This document shows, piece after piece, positions 11,277-22,203 of a stretch of 64,000 nt of DNA (its first letter is position 1; each line of letters opens with the position of its first letter). Made by a program: the position numbers and the translations under genes. This stretch comes from Asterella californica (lineage: Eukaryota > Streptophyta > Marchantiopsida > Marchantiales > Aytoniaceae), in the NCBI GenBank assembly GCA_036924285.1, contig JAYKYS010000001.1:2826501-2890500 (forward strand). The letters are read 5' to 3'. The notes below the pieces were generated by a model. The model was not told where the DNA came from. It saw nothing but the letters and a program-made list of their open reading frames with translations, and searched no databases.

Positions 11277-12560
11277 ATGTTGGAAAACTTTGTACCTATG
11301 AGACAGAGACAGTATTGGCTAAACCCGAAGTACTCCCTCTTAGTCAAGGATGAGATTGATAAGTACTTAAGTGTTGGTATCATCTTTCTTGTCCTTAGCA
11401 GTGAATGGGTATCACCTATAGTGATAGTACCCAAGAAGAAAACTGGTAAAATTAGAGCATGTCAAGATTTTCGAAAACTGAATGCAGCAACTAGAAAAGA
11501 TCATCACCTCTTATCTTTTACGGATTCTATTTTGGATAGGGTAGCTGGTCATGAGTGCTATAGTTTTCTTGATGGATTTTCAAGGTATAATCAAGTATCC
11601 ATTAAGGACGAAGACAAGGACAAGATTACTTTTATCACTGACTATGGTAGTTTTGCGTATCATAAGATGCCCTTTGGTTTGTGTAATGCTCCTGTCACAT
11701 TCCAAAGAATGATGACAAATATTTTTCAGGAGTATCTTAGGAAGTTCTTAGAAATTTTTATAGATGACTTTTGTGTTTTTGTACCAAGGAAGGATCATAT
11801 AAATTCCTTGGCTGTTATTTTTCAGCGTTGTAGAGATATTCAGTTGGCATTACACCCAGAGAAATTTTTCTTTGCCATAACAGAGTGCATCCTATTAGGA
11901 CATAGAGTCTCGTAGATGTAGATGTAGATAAAGTCCAAGTTATAGTAGCTTTGGACCCTCCATCTAATGTTACTGAGTCGCGGGGATTCTCAGGACATGT
12001 GGGTTACTACTGGAGGTTTATCAAAGATTATGTGACCTTGGCAGCTCCACTAACAGAACTGCTGAAGAAGTCTACTGAGTATTTGTGGTAGAAACAAAGA
12101 CAGAAAGCTTTTGAAGTGTTGAAGACGAAGCTGATTGAAGCTCCGGTCATGAGGGTGCTAGATTGGAGTCAACCCTTTCAAGTGTATGTGGATACATCAG
12201 CATTCGCTATTGGAGTGGTATTCAGTCAGAAGGACAGTGAAAAGAAAGATCATCCGATTTACTATACGAGTAGACAACTATCAGCTGCAGAAAAGAACTA
12301 TTCCACTATAGAGCGTGAAGCACTAGGGATGGTGTATTCTGTCAGAAAATTTCGACACTACTTGTTGGGTTCTAAGTTTCTATTCTACGTGGACCACTAT
12401 GCTTTAAAACATCTGGTGCAAAGGTCTGATTTGTCCGGAAGAATAGCAGATGGATGTTGTTATTGCAGGAGTTCAAATCACCATTCAAACTCGGGCAGGT
12501 AAACATCATGAGAATGCAGATTACCTGTCCCGGTTGAGAACAGGAGAAAGACAAGATAAC
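11277..12560 (+). pseudogene. Reverse transcriptase and RNase H of X
   Basis: RT copies element RNA into DNA; RNase H removes the RNA. Frame 11,277-11,915 shows KIRACQDFRKLNAATRKDHH, FLDGFSRYNQ, MPFGLCNAP and the catalytic box as FIDDF rather than YVDDI. A stop and frameshift follow near 11,915 (GHRVS, then stop), a short thumb stretch reads in another frame, and RNase H resumes at 12,116 with VDTSAFAIGVVFSQ and STIEREALGMVYS. RNase H is shifted out of frame near 12,440, where GRIADGCCYC replaces the GRIARWILLLQ of Y. Confidence 0.8.
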
Positions 12561-12682
12561 GTGGCGTATGATTTTCCAGATGAAGAGTTTTTCCAACTGA
12601 CAAGAACTCTTACGAGTAGATACCATGAGATATATAGGTACTTGTATACGTTGTAGTGTCTTGAAGGAATGGATGTGGAGCA

Positions 12683-13865
12683 ATGCACGGTGTTCATACA
12701 CAAATCGGACCGTATGAACTGAAGAGTGACATCTTGTTCAAGAAGGGAATCGATGAAGAGTTGCGAAGATGTCCAGAGGAGGAAGAGATACCAAGAGTAG
12801 TGGAAGCCATGCATTCCAAATCAGCAGGAGGTCATTATGCCTTGCGCAACACAGTGAAGAAGATTCTAGACGCAGGATACTAGTGGCCCACCATGTACAA
12901 AGACGTGCATGCAATCATTAAGAAGTGTGACAGTTGTCAATGAGTGGGTAAGCCTACACGAACCACTCAGTGTCCACTTCATCCTATCTTACCCCTTGCA
13001 CCATTCAAGAAATGGAGAATTGATTTGTGAGACTCATTCAGCCAGCAACAAAGAAGACACGGAGAAGATACATACTGGTTGCTATAGACTATGCGACTAA
13101 GTGGGTGGAAGCTGAAGCAAACAAGAAAGATGATGCGGTGACAGTGGTAGCTTTTCTACACAAGAATATCATCAGCAGGTTTGGATGCTCATTGGAATTG
13201 GTGAGCGATAGGGGTACATACTTCCTCAATAATACCATAGAGGCATTAACAGAGTATTTTCATATCAAGCACCATAAGACTACTCCATATAATTCTAAGG
13301 CGAACGGACTTATTGAAAAGAGCAATGGTCTACTATGTAAAATTTTGAACAAAGTGATTGTCAATCATGCTTATGATTGAAATATCAAGTTGGATGCAGC
13401 GCTGTGGGCATTCAGAAATACAGAGAAGATAACGACACGACAGAGGCCATCTTCTTAGCATATGGAATGCATCCCATCATGCCTATTGAATTTGAAACCT
13501 CTACTTACAGAATTCTGTCACAGGATAGATTCTCTGCAGAAGAAAGCCAGCTCATCAGGCTGCAAAATTTGATGACACTAGAAAAAGATCACGAGACATC
13601 TTTGGAGTTAACCAAGGACATACAAGAGAAGCGAAAAGAAAAACACGACAAGAAGTTGAAGAAGGTGGATGTGAAGGACGAAGATTTAGTTTTGCTGTAT
13701 GATAGTCGGCATACTAAATTTCTAGGAAAGTTACAGCTACGATGGATGGGACCATGCAGAGTTTCAGAACGTTATAGTCATGGGTCAGTCCAACTTGAAG
13801 ACTTAGAAGGAAATATTTTTGCTACTCGTTTCAATGGAGGGAGAATTAGACGATATTACTCTTGA
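12683..13865 (+). pseudogene. Integrase of X
   Basis: It follows the order H2C2 zinc domain (HSKSAGGHYALRNTVKK...CDSC), catalytic core and C-terminal domain. Frame 13,027-13,380 reads YILVAIDYATKWVEAEA, LVSDRGTYFL and TPYNSKANGLIEKSNG; 13,377-13,865 ends with FLGKLQLRWMGPCRVSERY. Stops occur near 12,880, 12,942 and 13,378. The stop at 12,942 comes right after CDSCQ, close to the single stop in Y (62,686), but the changed codons differ. Confidence 0.75.
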
Positions 13866-13904
13866 TGTGTTTGCGGGATCGCTTCACAATTGAGAGGAGG
13901 AGTA

Positions 13905-14680
13905 TGTGAAGCCTTGGATTTTCATGTTATTAGTGATTTTTCGTTTTTGTTATTAAAAGAATACATTAGTTAGCATAGATGACACATAGAATAGTTTTAG
14001 TTGTAGTATAGAGTTTCTCAGCAGGAGAATGATGTTGAGTAGAAATACATGAACTATGAAGAGTATATCTTAGAATAATAACCTAGCTGTATTCTACATA
14101 CGAAGAGCTTTCTAGGGATATCTCATTTGCTGAGAACGAACGTCGGATGACGAAGTTATGACCTTGGGAAGGAGGACCAAAATAGCACAGGAGTTCATGC
14201 AACTTCGCAGTCGAAGGACAAGAGGAACTTCACACGTGGGGAGACAAGAGGAAATGGCTATAAGAAGAGTTAAAAGCAAATCACTTTTACTGTTTCGTGT
14301 CGATAGTTCTGGAGTGCTATAGTGAACTCGCAAGTTTTCACTTGCGAGTTCACTATAGCGCTCCGAAACTATCGACGTGAGAGAAGCGAAGAGTGTCTTC
14401 GACGAAGTTGGACTTCGTAGGTTCAGGGAGAGAAGAAGTTAGTGAAGAAGAACTTCATACTCCGGAGGCGAAGAACTTCAGACTTCAGTTACCCAGATGA
14501 GAAGGATGTAGACGTCGAAGAAGCTAAAGTTGAAGACCATTACAACAAAGCGGCCGGACTTCAGCCAATATCGGATCTGTTTGGAGACAATGGGGATGGC
14601 GTTTCTAATGAAGAACTGAGGGGTGATCTCTTTGGAGCTAGTGCAGGAGATTCTCATTTGCAAAGAGCACCCTTTTTGTT
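13905..14680 (+). repeat. 3' LTR of X, only its first ~775 bp
   Basis: It begins TGTGAAGCCTTGGATTTTCA just after the polypurine tract GAGAGGAGGAGTA (13,892-13,904). It is collinear with X' from 17,880 down to about 17,150. At 14,442-14,680 it encodes the ORF1 N-terminus (the KKNF-LRRRR and DFSYPDE motifs). It stops at LQRAPF, where it meets the primer-site end of the reversed LTR X'. It carries a 35-bp inverted insertion (14,300-14,334) missing from X'. Confidence 0.75.
14300..14375. repeat. Snap-back hairpin inside the X 3' LTR
   Basis: Arms 14,300-14,334 and 14,341-14,375 pair over 35 bp with 3 mismatches around a 6-base loop TTTTCA. The homologous place in X' (about 17,455-17,500) has only the second arm, so the first arm is a templated inverted copy added later. 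Confidence 0.85.
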
Positions 14681-14900
14681 TTCTCCGGCAGCGGCGTCAA
14701 AAAGTTTTATGTTTCTATATGTAACAACTCAGAGAAACACATTGTATCAGAAATAGTAAATTAAAGATCGTTCTCACGAAGATACAGTTAACAATTAAAC
14801 AAAACACAGTACAACAACGTCACAATGGTAATTCTTGTAGTTTTCTATTATTCTCACGGAAAAGAATAATATCCGAATGAGAGTTTAAGTTTGATAAAGA

Positions 14901-14918
14901 AACCTAAACCCTAAACCC
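14901..14918. repeat. Short telomere-like (CCCTAAA) run
   Basis: AACCTAAACCCTAAACCC contains two and a half units of the plant telomere repeat. The matching place in the X 5' LTR (about 7,040-7,060) has a shorter, non-repeated version, so this is a small local expansion inside the LTR, not evidence of a chromosome end. Confidence 0.6.
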
Positions 14919-15935
14919 AAGCATAACCTGATAAATCGAATACAAACAACAATGAAATAGTTCTTTGATCAGGGACTTTTCCAACAATACATATAAAAGA
15001 TTTGAGAAGATAGAAGTATGAACAAATGAGATAGCAAAATACTACTGAAATGTTACTAGTCTTATGAAAAGACAGAAGAATACAGACTTCACATCAAAGT
15101 TCAAAGAATAAGCCCCTACTCTTCCTAAGAAGTGTTCTTCCAACTAAATCTTCACTCTTAAAAATCCCACTTATTTGAAGAAGACATTCTCAAGATGAAG
15201 CCACCATTTTCCAAACTCTTCTTACAGTTTAACTTATTCTCTTCCACTTCACAGTAATTGATATGTTCTCAGATCCTCAAAATGTCTTTCACTCAAATGT
15301 TACGAAGACTCTCTTCGTCGAAGTCCGACTTCAGGGGTCTGCATCAATCAGATTGACTCCTGCAACAGAAAACTACGTCATTCGTAGGTAATTGTCTTCG
15401 TCCAGATCATTCACACTCTCACTCCACAATCTTGTGTAATCGAAAATTAACTAACAAAAACTGAAAACATGAAAAAATACAATGTCTGAGATTCACATCG
15501 CTTATATAGTCTGTTGTCCGAAGATGACGGAACTCATTTCCTACAAAGAAAAGATTACATCAAGAATGTTGAATCACGTCCCCTCACTTGGTGGAACCAA
15601 AGTCGCATCATTACCTAACTGAAATGTCCTACCTATACTCCATAACGTAAACTTAACTGTCTCCCTAAGCTCCTTCAAATCTCATATAATTCTCTCAGCT
15701 ATCCTAACTACTCTGCTCTTCGTCGAAAGATCGTATGTTGCTGTCGTCTCGTCTCTAAGTCGCATAAGAAGTTCCTTCTCTGTCGCGTCTAACTCATTGA
15801 CGAAGTACGAAGTCATCACTTCCTCCACCTTTGTTCGAAATCCTTCTACCTTCTCTTCTGTAGTCGCCTTCGTCTGTTAGCTTTCGTTATCTCCTCGTCC
15901 TTCGTGGCCAACTACTCAAGCATAACATCCCTTTC

Positions 15936-17387
15936 TCACTTCAGGTCATAGAAATATGAAGTCATAAGGTTAAGCTTTGCTTGCAAATCTTGTATCTCCT
16001 GGGAAGCCTTCACTTGTTCTTCGGATTTCACGACTACCAGAGCATCGCGCTCCTCTGTCAACCTCTTCACTTCGTTCGAAGATACCGCTAGATTCTTCAT
16101 CAAAGTATCTTTCTCCTCGATCCATCCATGTTTTCCGAAGTGCACCGCGCTGAGAAGATCATTTAGGGACAAAGACTTCTGAGTCTCCTTCTCATAAACA
16201 TGCTGTTGCATGTCTAACTGTGCTATGATAGGTAGGGCCGTGGCACTGAGAAACACCAATGTCTTCTCGAGCTCCCTTTCTATAGTTAGATCTCTTGGTA
16301 TCGAAATGGTGACTTCGTCCTGTCGAGGTGAAGTCCGAAGTGCTTCTTGAGGAGGTTCCGGAAGTGTAGCTCCCGAAGGTACCCTCCTTAGAACAAACTG
16401 TTCTTGGTTCGCGTTCATTCGTCTTCCTCCTAGACGTGACTCCTCAACAATCTCCACTGAAGAAGATGTTGCAGGAGTTTGAACATCTTCGCCTCCTTCG
16501 TCAGAAGTCGTGGTCGTAGTCCTCCTTGATTTCTTCTTCTATCTCGAGGTTGCACCACCCGAGGTTCCCACATCTGCCATCTTCCTCTTTGCTCGGGTGC
16601 TAGGTCCCGTCGAAGTCACTGGAGTCACCATCTCTTCTCTCCGAGGAGTCGGCTTCATCAAAAGTTCATCTTTGGATGTCATTCTCTGTCCGAACTTCTC
16701 CTCCTCTTCCAGAGTTAACAACTTCATGCCCCGATAGAAGACTACTGCGAAGGCCGCGAAGTACATTGACCCATCATCCTCGAATGTAGTATACAACTTC
16801 TGAACATGCTCGTGAAAGATTTTCGTCCAATACGGCTTCCTACCTTCAAACATCTGCTCAATAAAATGTATCTACCAATTGGTCAAATACGAAGTCCGTT
16901 GCGATTTGAAGATGATATTCAGCGCAATCGCGACATCTCTCTTGAAGAGGTCGATGTAACTGTGTACTTTGAATCCATTCGACCCCACCTGCATCGCAGA
17001 GAACAACTCGCTGTACTTCGCCATCTCCTCCGAAGACGACTTGCAGGTGTTGTCGTAAAGAAGATCATCAGATCTTCTACATCATTGATTCCCAAGACGA
17101 AGCTCCAATGCGATAAGGTCCAGTTGGGTGATCATGCCCGAAGATCGTCAGAAGGGTGCCCTTTGCATATGAGAATCTCTTGCACCAGCTCCAAAGAGAT
17201 CACGTCCCAGTTCTTCATTAGAAACGTCATCCGCATCGTCTCCAAACGTTCTCGATATTGGCTGAAGTCCGACCACTTCGTTGCAATGATCTTCAGCTTT
17301 GGCTTCTTCGACGTATGCATACCTCTCATCTGGATAACTGAAGTCCGAAGCTCTTCGCCTCCGGAGTACAAAGTTCTTCTTCACTAA
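15936..17387 (-). pseudogene. LTR-encoded ORF1 of X' (one frame, several stops)
   Basis: Segments 17,384-17,148, 16,853-16,539 and 16,457-15,936 share one frame: about 483 codons interrupted only by stops. N-terminus: KKNFVLRRRR, DFSYPDE; centre: FEGRKPYWTKIFHEHVQKLY and VVFYRGMKLLTLEEEE; then the basic TRAKRKMADVG linker; then HVYEKETQKSLSLNDLL and a Glu/Lys-rich helical end. Stops at 16,872-16,874 and 16,539-16,541 are TAG where X has CAG (5,106 and near 5,428). The function is unknown. The central part looks like a folded domain, the end like a coiled coil. It lies wholly within the LTR. Confidence 0.65.
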
Positions 17388-17880
17388 CTTTTTCTCTCCC
17401 TGAACCTACGAAATCCAACTTCGCCGAAGACACTCTTCGTCTCTCTCGCATCGATAGTTCAGGAGCGCTACAGTGAACTCACAAGTGAAAACAGTAAATA
17501 GTAACGTGATTTGCTTTTAACTCTTCTTATAGCTATTTCCTCTTGCCTCCCCACGTGTGAAGTTCCTCTTGTCCTTCGACTGCGAAGTTGCATGAACTCC
17601 TGTGCTATTTTGGTCCTCCTTCACGAGGTCATAACTTCATCGTCTAACGTCCATTCGCAGCAAATGAGGTATCCCTGGAAAGCTCTTCGTCTGTAGAATA
17701 CAGTTAGGTTACAAAGATATACTCTTCGTAGTTCCTGTATTTCTACTCAACATCATTCTTTGGCTGAGAAACTCTATACTACAACTAAAACTATTCTATC
17801 TGTCATCTATGCTAACTAATCTACTCTTTTAATAACAAAAACGAAAAATCACTAATAAAATGAAAATCCAAGGCTTCACA

Positions 17881-19429
17881 GTGACTCACGAGATGAAGAA
17901 AGAAGAGAAGGATCTATTGGTCGAGCTACGAAAGAACTTCAGAGTGGAGATTGAAGACACCATACCGACATCTTTGTACTTCTTGGAGCTGAAGGATTCA
18001 TTTATTGTAGACTTGAGGGAGATCCATAATGACTTAATGGAATCATCGAAGCGTTGGTAAAGTTAGTTAGAGATAGAGAAGGAGATGGGATTATAATCGT
18101 AGCCAAGGAGAAGTAAGCTATAGATAGCTATAGACTTTGCCAAGATAGTAAGAGTCGCATTTGTTATGGTAGTACTGCATCAGCATACTTGATGAGATCC
18201 AAAGAAGTATACCCTTAGATGCAACGCGTCATGACATTGGGGGGTGTCCATCGTAGTGAGTATCTCTCACTATATATGTCGAGCGTAAGCACATTTTGTG
18301 TCTCAATTCATGTTGAATAAAGCATAGGTGCAAGTCTCGTCGTCTTCTAGACATTTTGTCTTTGTAGTGATTTCCGTGTGAGAATGTTCTAAGTCGTGAG
18401 TGTGAGTTCAGTTGTGAGTGTAACTCAACAAAGTACTATCTCTATGTAGTAGTAACCCAGTGAGGTATTGATGTAACTCTGTGAAGTTCATTTACGCTCG
18501 ACAATCACGAAAAGAAATCATTTGGAGACAAGTCATAGCGAGTTTCCTTGATCCTTGTTGCTCTTGCATACCAATTACTCTACGAACAAGTTTACGAGGT
18601 GTAGATTCACCCTTGAACATTAAGTCAAGTCTGTGTATCTGTGAATGTTATCTTGGACAAGTCAGGAGTTTAGACGATTATTTGTGTGTATCGTTGTATC
18701 TTATGTTCATCACACTGACGTTCTCATCTTGGGAGTTGTTTTGCCCAAGAGATTAGAAGGAAATAATAGAAAACTCATATATCATGATATTTCACTCTGT
18801 TCATCTATGTTTCTATTAGTGTATACGTGAGAATGATTCTATTTACTACGATTATTTGTTATTTGGCTCGGCTAGTGCATTACAATCCACTAGGTCATGT
18901 TGAAGTGTCAGTGGAAAATGATTTTTGCAAGAATGCATCATAACCAATAGAGAATGCATAACAACTATTCTCTTCTTGAATATCTTGCGTTGTTGGGAGA
19001 TCATGATCCAAGGCGCTGGACATACACTCTCGTCGCTTGCATATGATGTCTGAACTCATGCATCTTGGTGCATGATCATCTCTTCACATGCTCACCTCAA
19101 TGTTAGTCCATCATTCTCGTCAAACAAACGTTTGATGATGGACTTTTTGATATTATCTTCGATGTGCATGAGATCAAACAAGTGATTGACAAGAAGATAC
19201 TACAAGACCACAAAAGAGTTGTTAACAACGAGTATATGATGCGAATAATCTTAGATTATAATAACCAAAGTGCGCTTGATCATGATCATGAGGAGTACTT
19301 ACTCTCCAATACTTCTCGTCGTCTTCTTGTCCATCTCTCCACTCTCAACGGCAGATCAGGTTTGAAGTCAATGAGAAGTCAAACACAACAAGGATATAGG
19401 TCTCTATCATGCTCGTGTCTATGTTGTCT
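17881..19429. other. Unclassified interval between X' and Z
   Basis: A plus frame up to 18,060 encodes a charged peptide (KKEEKDLLVELRKNF...LREIHNDLMESSKRW) that could be the end of an element protein; I do not recognise it. A purine run GGGGGGTGTCC near 18,238-18,248 followed by an AATAAAG near 18,317 suggests an LTR start there, but I cannot find its partner. TGTCGAGCGTAA (18,279) and TTACGCTCGACA (18,491) are inverted copies. From 18,840 to 19,429 I see only short frames and a small inverted motif (TCCATCATT...GATGATGGA, 19,108-19,144). Confidence 0.3.
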
Positions 19430-21944
19430 CTGTGAAGCTCTGATTTTTCATTTTTGTTAATTAATCGACTAGTTGTAGAGTAAATAAGAAGAATACGTAG
19501 CATAAGATAGAATATGGAAGTTTAGTGAAGAAGATCTACTCTTGAGGAATCAAGTGAAATTGCGAAGTCAGGTTGGACAAAAGTTCCTCATGGATGGATT
19601 CTTCGGATGAAGAGCTTTCCAATGATATGTTGTGCGAGGCAAACAGAGTCCGAATGACGAAGTTACCAAGGATTGAAGTACCGATGAAGTTGATGAGGAA
19701 TGACTTCTTTGTACTTCAACTGATGAAGAACTTCGGCACAAATTGCGAAACCCTAATTGTGGCAAGTAGGATTATAGCCATTGTGGTGTATAAGAGTAGC
19801 GAGTTAAGTCATTCGTTGTATAGTATCAATTGTGTTAAGAAGAATGAAAAGACTCGAAGCTTTATCTAGAGGAAGAAATTCTAAAGGAGAAAGTCTGTTC
19901 TTCATACCTCACTCTATTCTTCGTACTCTATTTTTATTCTTTGTCCTTTATCATTATCTTGTTTTTCGAATGCACGAAATGCAGACATGAAAGCCATCGC
20001 GACTTCGGACCTTGGATGTGCTAACTTCGCTTGAGAAGGACCTTGAAGACATGAGCTTGTCTTTTCTTTTACTACCCTGGTGGTCAATGATGTTGGCGAA
20101 GTTAGTTTAGGAGCTTCGTGTATGTCGAGAACATCCTTCAGATGAACCTTATGGAAGGTCAGACAATTGGACCAAAGATAACTGGCGCTTTGTACTAGGA
20201 GGAGACGAATACATGGATTTACTATTTAGCAGTACTTCCTCACATGCTCCAATGGAAGCAGTTTGCAACTTTCCCTGTCTATTCCAAGAGCTAACTCAAG
20301 GAAGAAATAGATATTGCACAAGAGACTTCCTTGATGTGAAGAAGCGAGAGGTAGCATATGTGATTATGGTGATCTTCAACTGAAGAGGACTATGCATATG
20401 TCCAACTAGCAGATTTACTTAATTGAAGAACTTTTCATTGGTAAACGAGCACACTGGACGAGGATTCTTCACATGCATGTGTAGAAGCTGTGGGCCGAAG
20501 ATGACATGATGTACATTGACGTCTTCGTCTCAATATTCTACATGAGGATGAGATCGATCACAAATGAAGATAAGAAGAAGCTGGACTTCGTTGATCAACC
20601 GGAAGAAGACGAGTTTGTCATCGAGTCAACTCCACGGAGGGATGTACAGATGGAGAAGCTATTCGATGAAGTTGCTAATGAAGAAGTAGCTATCGAGGAA
20701 GTCGCTATAAGAAGTTACCAAGGGGTCAGAGATCGTCAACTGGGATGAAGTTGATGACACCGAGGAAGTCACAGCGCCGGTGCGAAGAAGCGGACGAAGA
20801 AAAATGTTGGAGAAAACACCACGATCTGCACCATCGACTTCGAGGAAGAAGATGAAGAGAAAACGTATTGTTTGTGCAGAAGAGGTTGATACAGAAGAAG
20901 CCGGCATGCAGACTGAAGACACCTCAATGGAAGAGAAGAAAGAAGAGTGTGGCGAGACACAACGACGTTCTTCTTCGGTAGAAGATGTTCATCAATTGAG
21001 TACTTCGATGAAGTACTTACAAGACATCGTGGTACCGTTACTCTTTGCTTTGGAGAGTAATCGAGGAATGTATGAGCAGATTGTCCGACGATAGTTGAAT
21101 TTAGCAAAGTTGGTACAAATGCTTAACTTCGGCAGATGTAACTGACAGGAAGAGAAAGAGAATCTATGAGCTCTTGTCTTGGCGTGAAGAGGGAAGTCAC
21201 TGCGAAGAGTGAAGAGGTGTGCAGATTGACTTTGGAACAAGAAGCTAATTCATCAAAATTCTGGGCTGAGGAAGGAGCACGAGAAGGTGTTATCTTTGGT
21301 GAAGAAAGAGGTGACAGAGATGAGGCTTCAATGCGATCGCTGCCAGATGTAGTTGCAGAAATGACCAAGGGAGCGGAGGAGTTAAAGACAAAGTGTACTT
21401 CGGTTGAAGAGCTTCTTCATAGCAGAGTCGAACCGACATTGAAAAATTATTTCGCAGCAGATTTGGATCTTCGGAGTGAGACTTCTTCGGCAGATTAGAC
21501 AAGAACTAGTGATAGAGGATGTAGAGGATTCTTCGGCGTAGAACTGAGTAGCTAGATTAGGACAGAAGATAGTACGAGAACTTCGAGAGATATAGCGACA
21601 ATAGAGCTCTCGGTTAGTGAGATAGTTAAGAACTTAGCGTTAAGCTCTGGTGTTGTCCTTGGTGTCATTTTGGACGCATGACCTTCATCAATCAATAATC
21701 CTATTTCTTAGGAAGTCAGATCCATCATCTTCAGATGAAGTTGTATATAAGTATCCCATTGTTTGTTTGTGGGACCTCTTATGTTGTTATTTTCATTCTT
21801 AGAATTTTTTGTTATCCGAAGTTAATTGAACCATTGTGTATTTGTCTTCTTCGAAGTTGTACCTACGAAGTTTCATAGTGTGTTGTGCTAGGAGTTAGTC
21901 TGGATGATGAAGTTCTTTATTACCGACATCCAAAATCAGAGCAA
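19430..21944 (+). mobile_element. LTR of an X-related element (Z), 3' end missing
   Basis: It starts TGTGAAGCTCTGATTTTTCA, a diverged form of the X LTR start, and runs collinearly with X through an ORF1 relic. GTCAGATCCATCATCTTCAG near 21,716 parallels X at about 6,450. A second LTR start begins abruptly near 21,945, before the primer site would be reached. No gag or pol is seen between the two LTR starts. Confidence 0.6.
20506..21498 (+). pseudogene. LTR-encoded ORF1 of Z
   Basis: Three frames (20,506-20,748, 20,780-21,094, 21,166-21,498) reproduce the X ORF1 layout: MRSITNEDKKKLDF and VIESTPRRD (compare LMEPTPRRE in X), a basic stretch STSRKKMKRKRI, acidic Ser-rich sequence, a helical part (LQDIVVPLLFALESNRGMYE, compare IIAQLDMQRHVYE), and a Glu-rich end. 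At least two frameshifts break it. The function is unknown. Its place inside an LTR repeats the arrangement in X and Y. Confidence 0.55.
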
Positions 21945-22203
21945 GTTCTTGAATTTTTATTTTTGTTAATTAATTTATCAGTTGTAGAGTAAATAAGAAG
22001 AATATGTAGCATAAGATAGAAGTAGGGAAGTGTTAGTAAGAAGTTCAGTGAAGAGATTTACTCTTGAAGAATCAAATGAAGTTGTGTAATCAGTCTGGAC
22101 GAAAGTTCTTCATAGATGGATTTTTCGCATGAAGAGCTTTCTAACGATATGTTGCACGAGACAAACGGAGTCTGAATGATAAAGTTACCAAGGACCGAAG
22201 TAC
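21945..22203 (+). repeat. Second Z LTR start (about 260 bp)
   Basis: TTTTTGTTAATTAAT followed by GTTGTAGAGTAAATAAGAAG and on to CCGAAGTACCGATGAAG matches 19,450-19,690. The first few bases of the LTR are not recognisable. Similarity stops near 22,201, where reversed ORF1 piece E0 begins. Confidence 0.65.

Larger units (their letters stand above)
5099..14680 (+). mobile_element. Tat-like Ty3/gypsy retrotransposon X (degenerate, both LTRs incomplete)
   Basis: Order on the plus strand: 5' LTR lacking about its first 1.0 kb (5,099-7,248), tRNA-Asp-type primer site (7,259), gag, zinc knuckles, protease, RT, RNase H, integrase (to 13,865), polypurine tract GAGAGGAGGAGTA (13,892-13,904), and a 3' LTR of which only the first about 775 bp remain (13,905-14,680). 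RT motifs such as FLDGFSRYNQ, MPFGLCNAP and FIDDF and the order protease-RT-RNase H-integrase place it in the plant Tat/Athila branch. It is the same superfamily as Y but clearly diverged. All coding parts carry stops or frameshifts. Confidence 0.8.
14683..17880 (-). mobile_element. Reversed complete LTR plus primer site of an X-family element (X')
   Basis: On the minus strand it begins TGTGAAGCCTTGG at 17,880 and ends near 14,712. A tRNA-Asp-type primer site (TGACGCCGCTGCCGGAG) follows at about 14,699-14,683 and is cut off at the junction with the plus-oriented 3' LTR of X. It gives the full X-family LTR length, about 3.17 kb. A telomere-like CCTAAACCCTAAACCC occurs at 14,903-14,918, where the X 5' LTR has a shorter version. 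As it keeps the primer site, it is the 5' end of an element, not a solo LTR. Confidence 0.75.

Noticed and set aside
14901..14918. Telomere or chromosome end.
   Set aside because: Only two and a half units, inside an LTR with a shorter homologue at 7,040.
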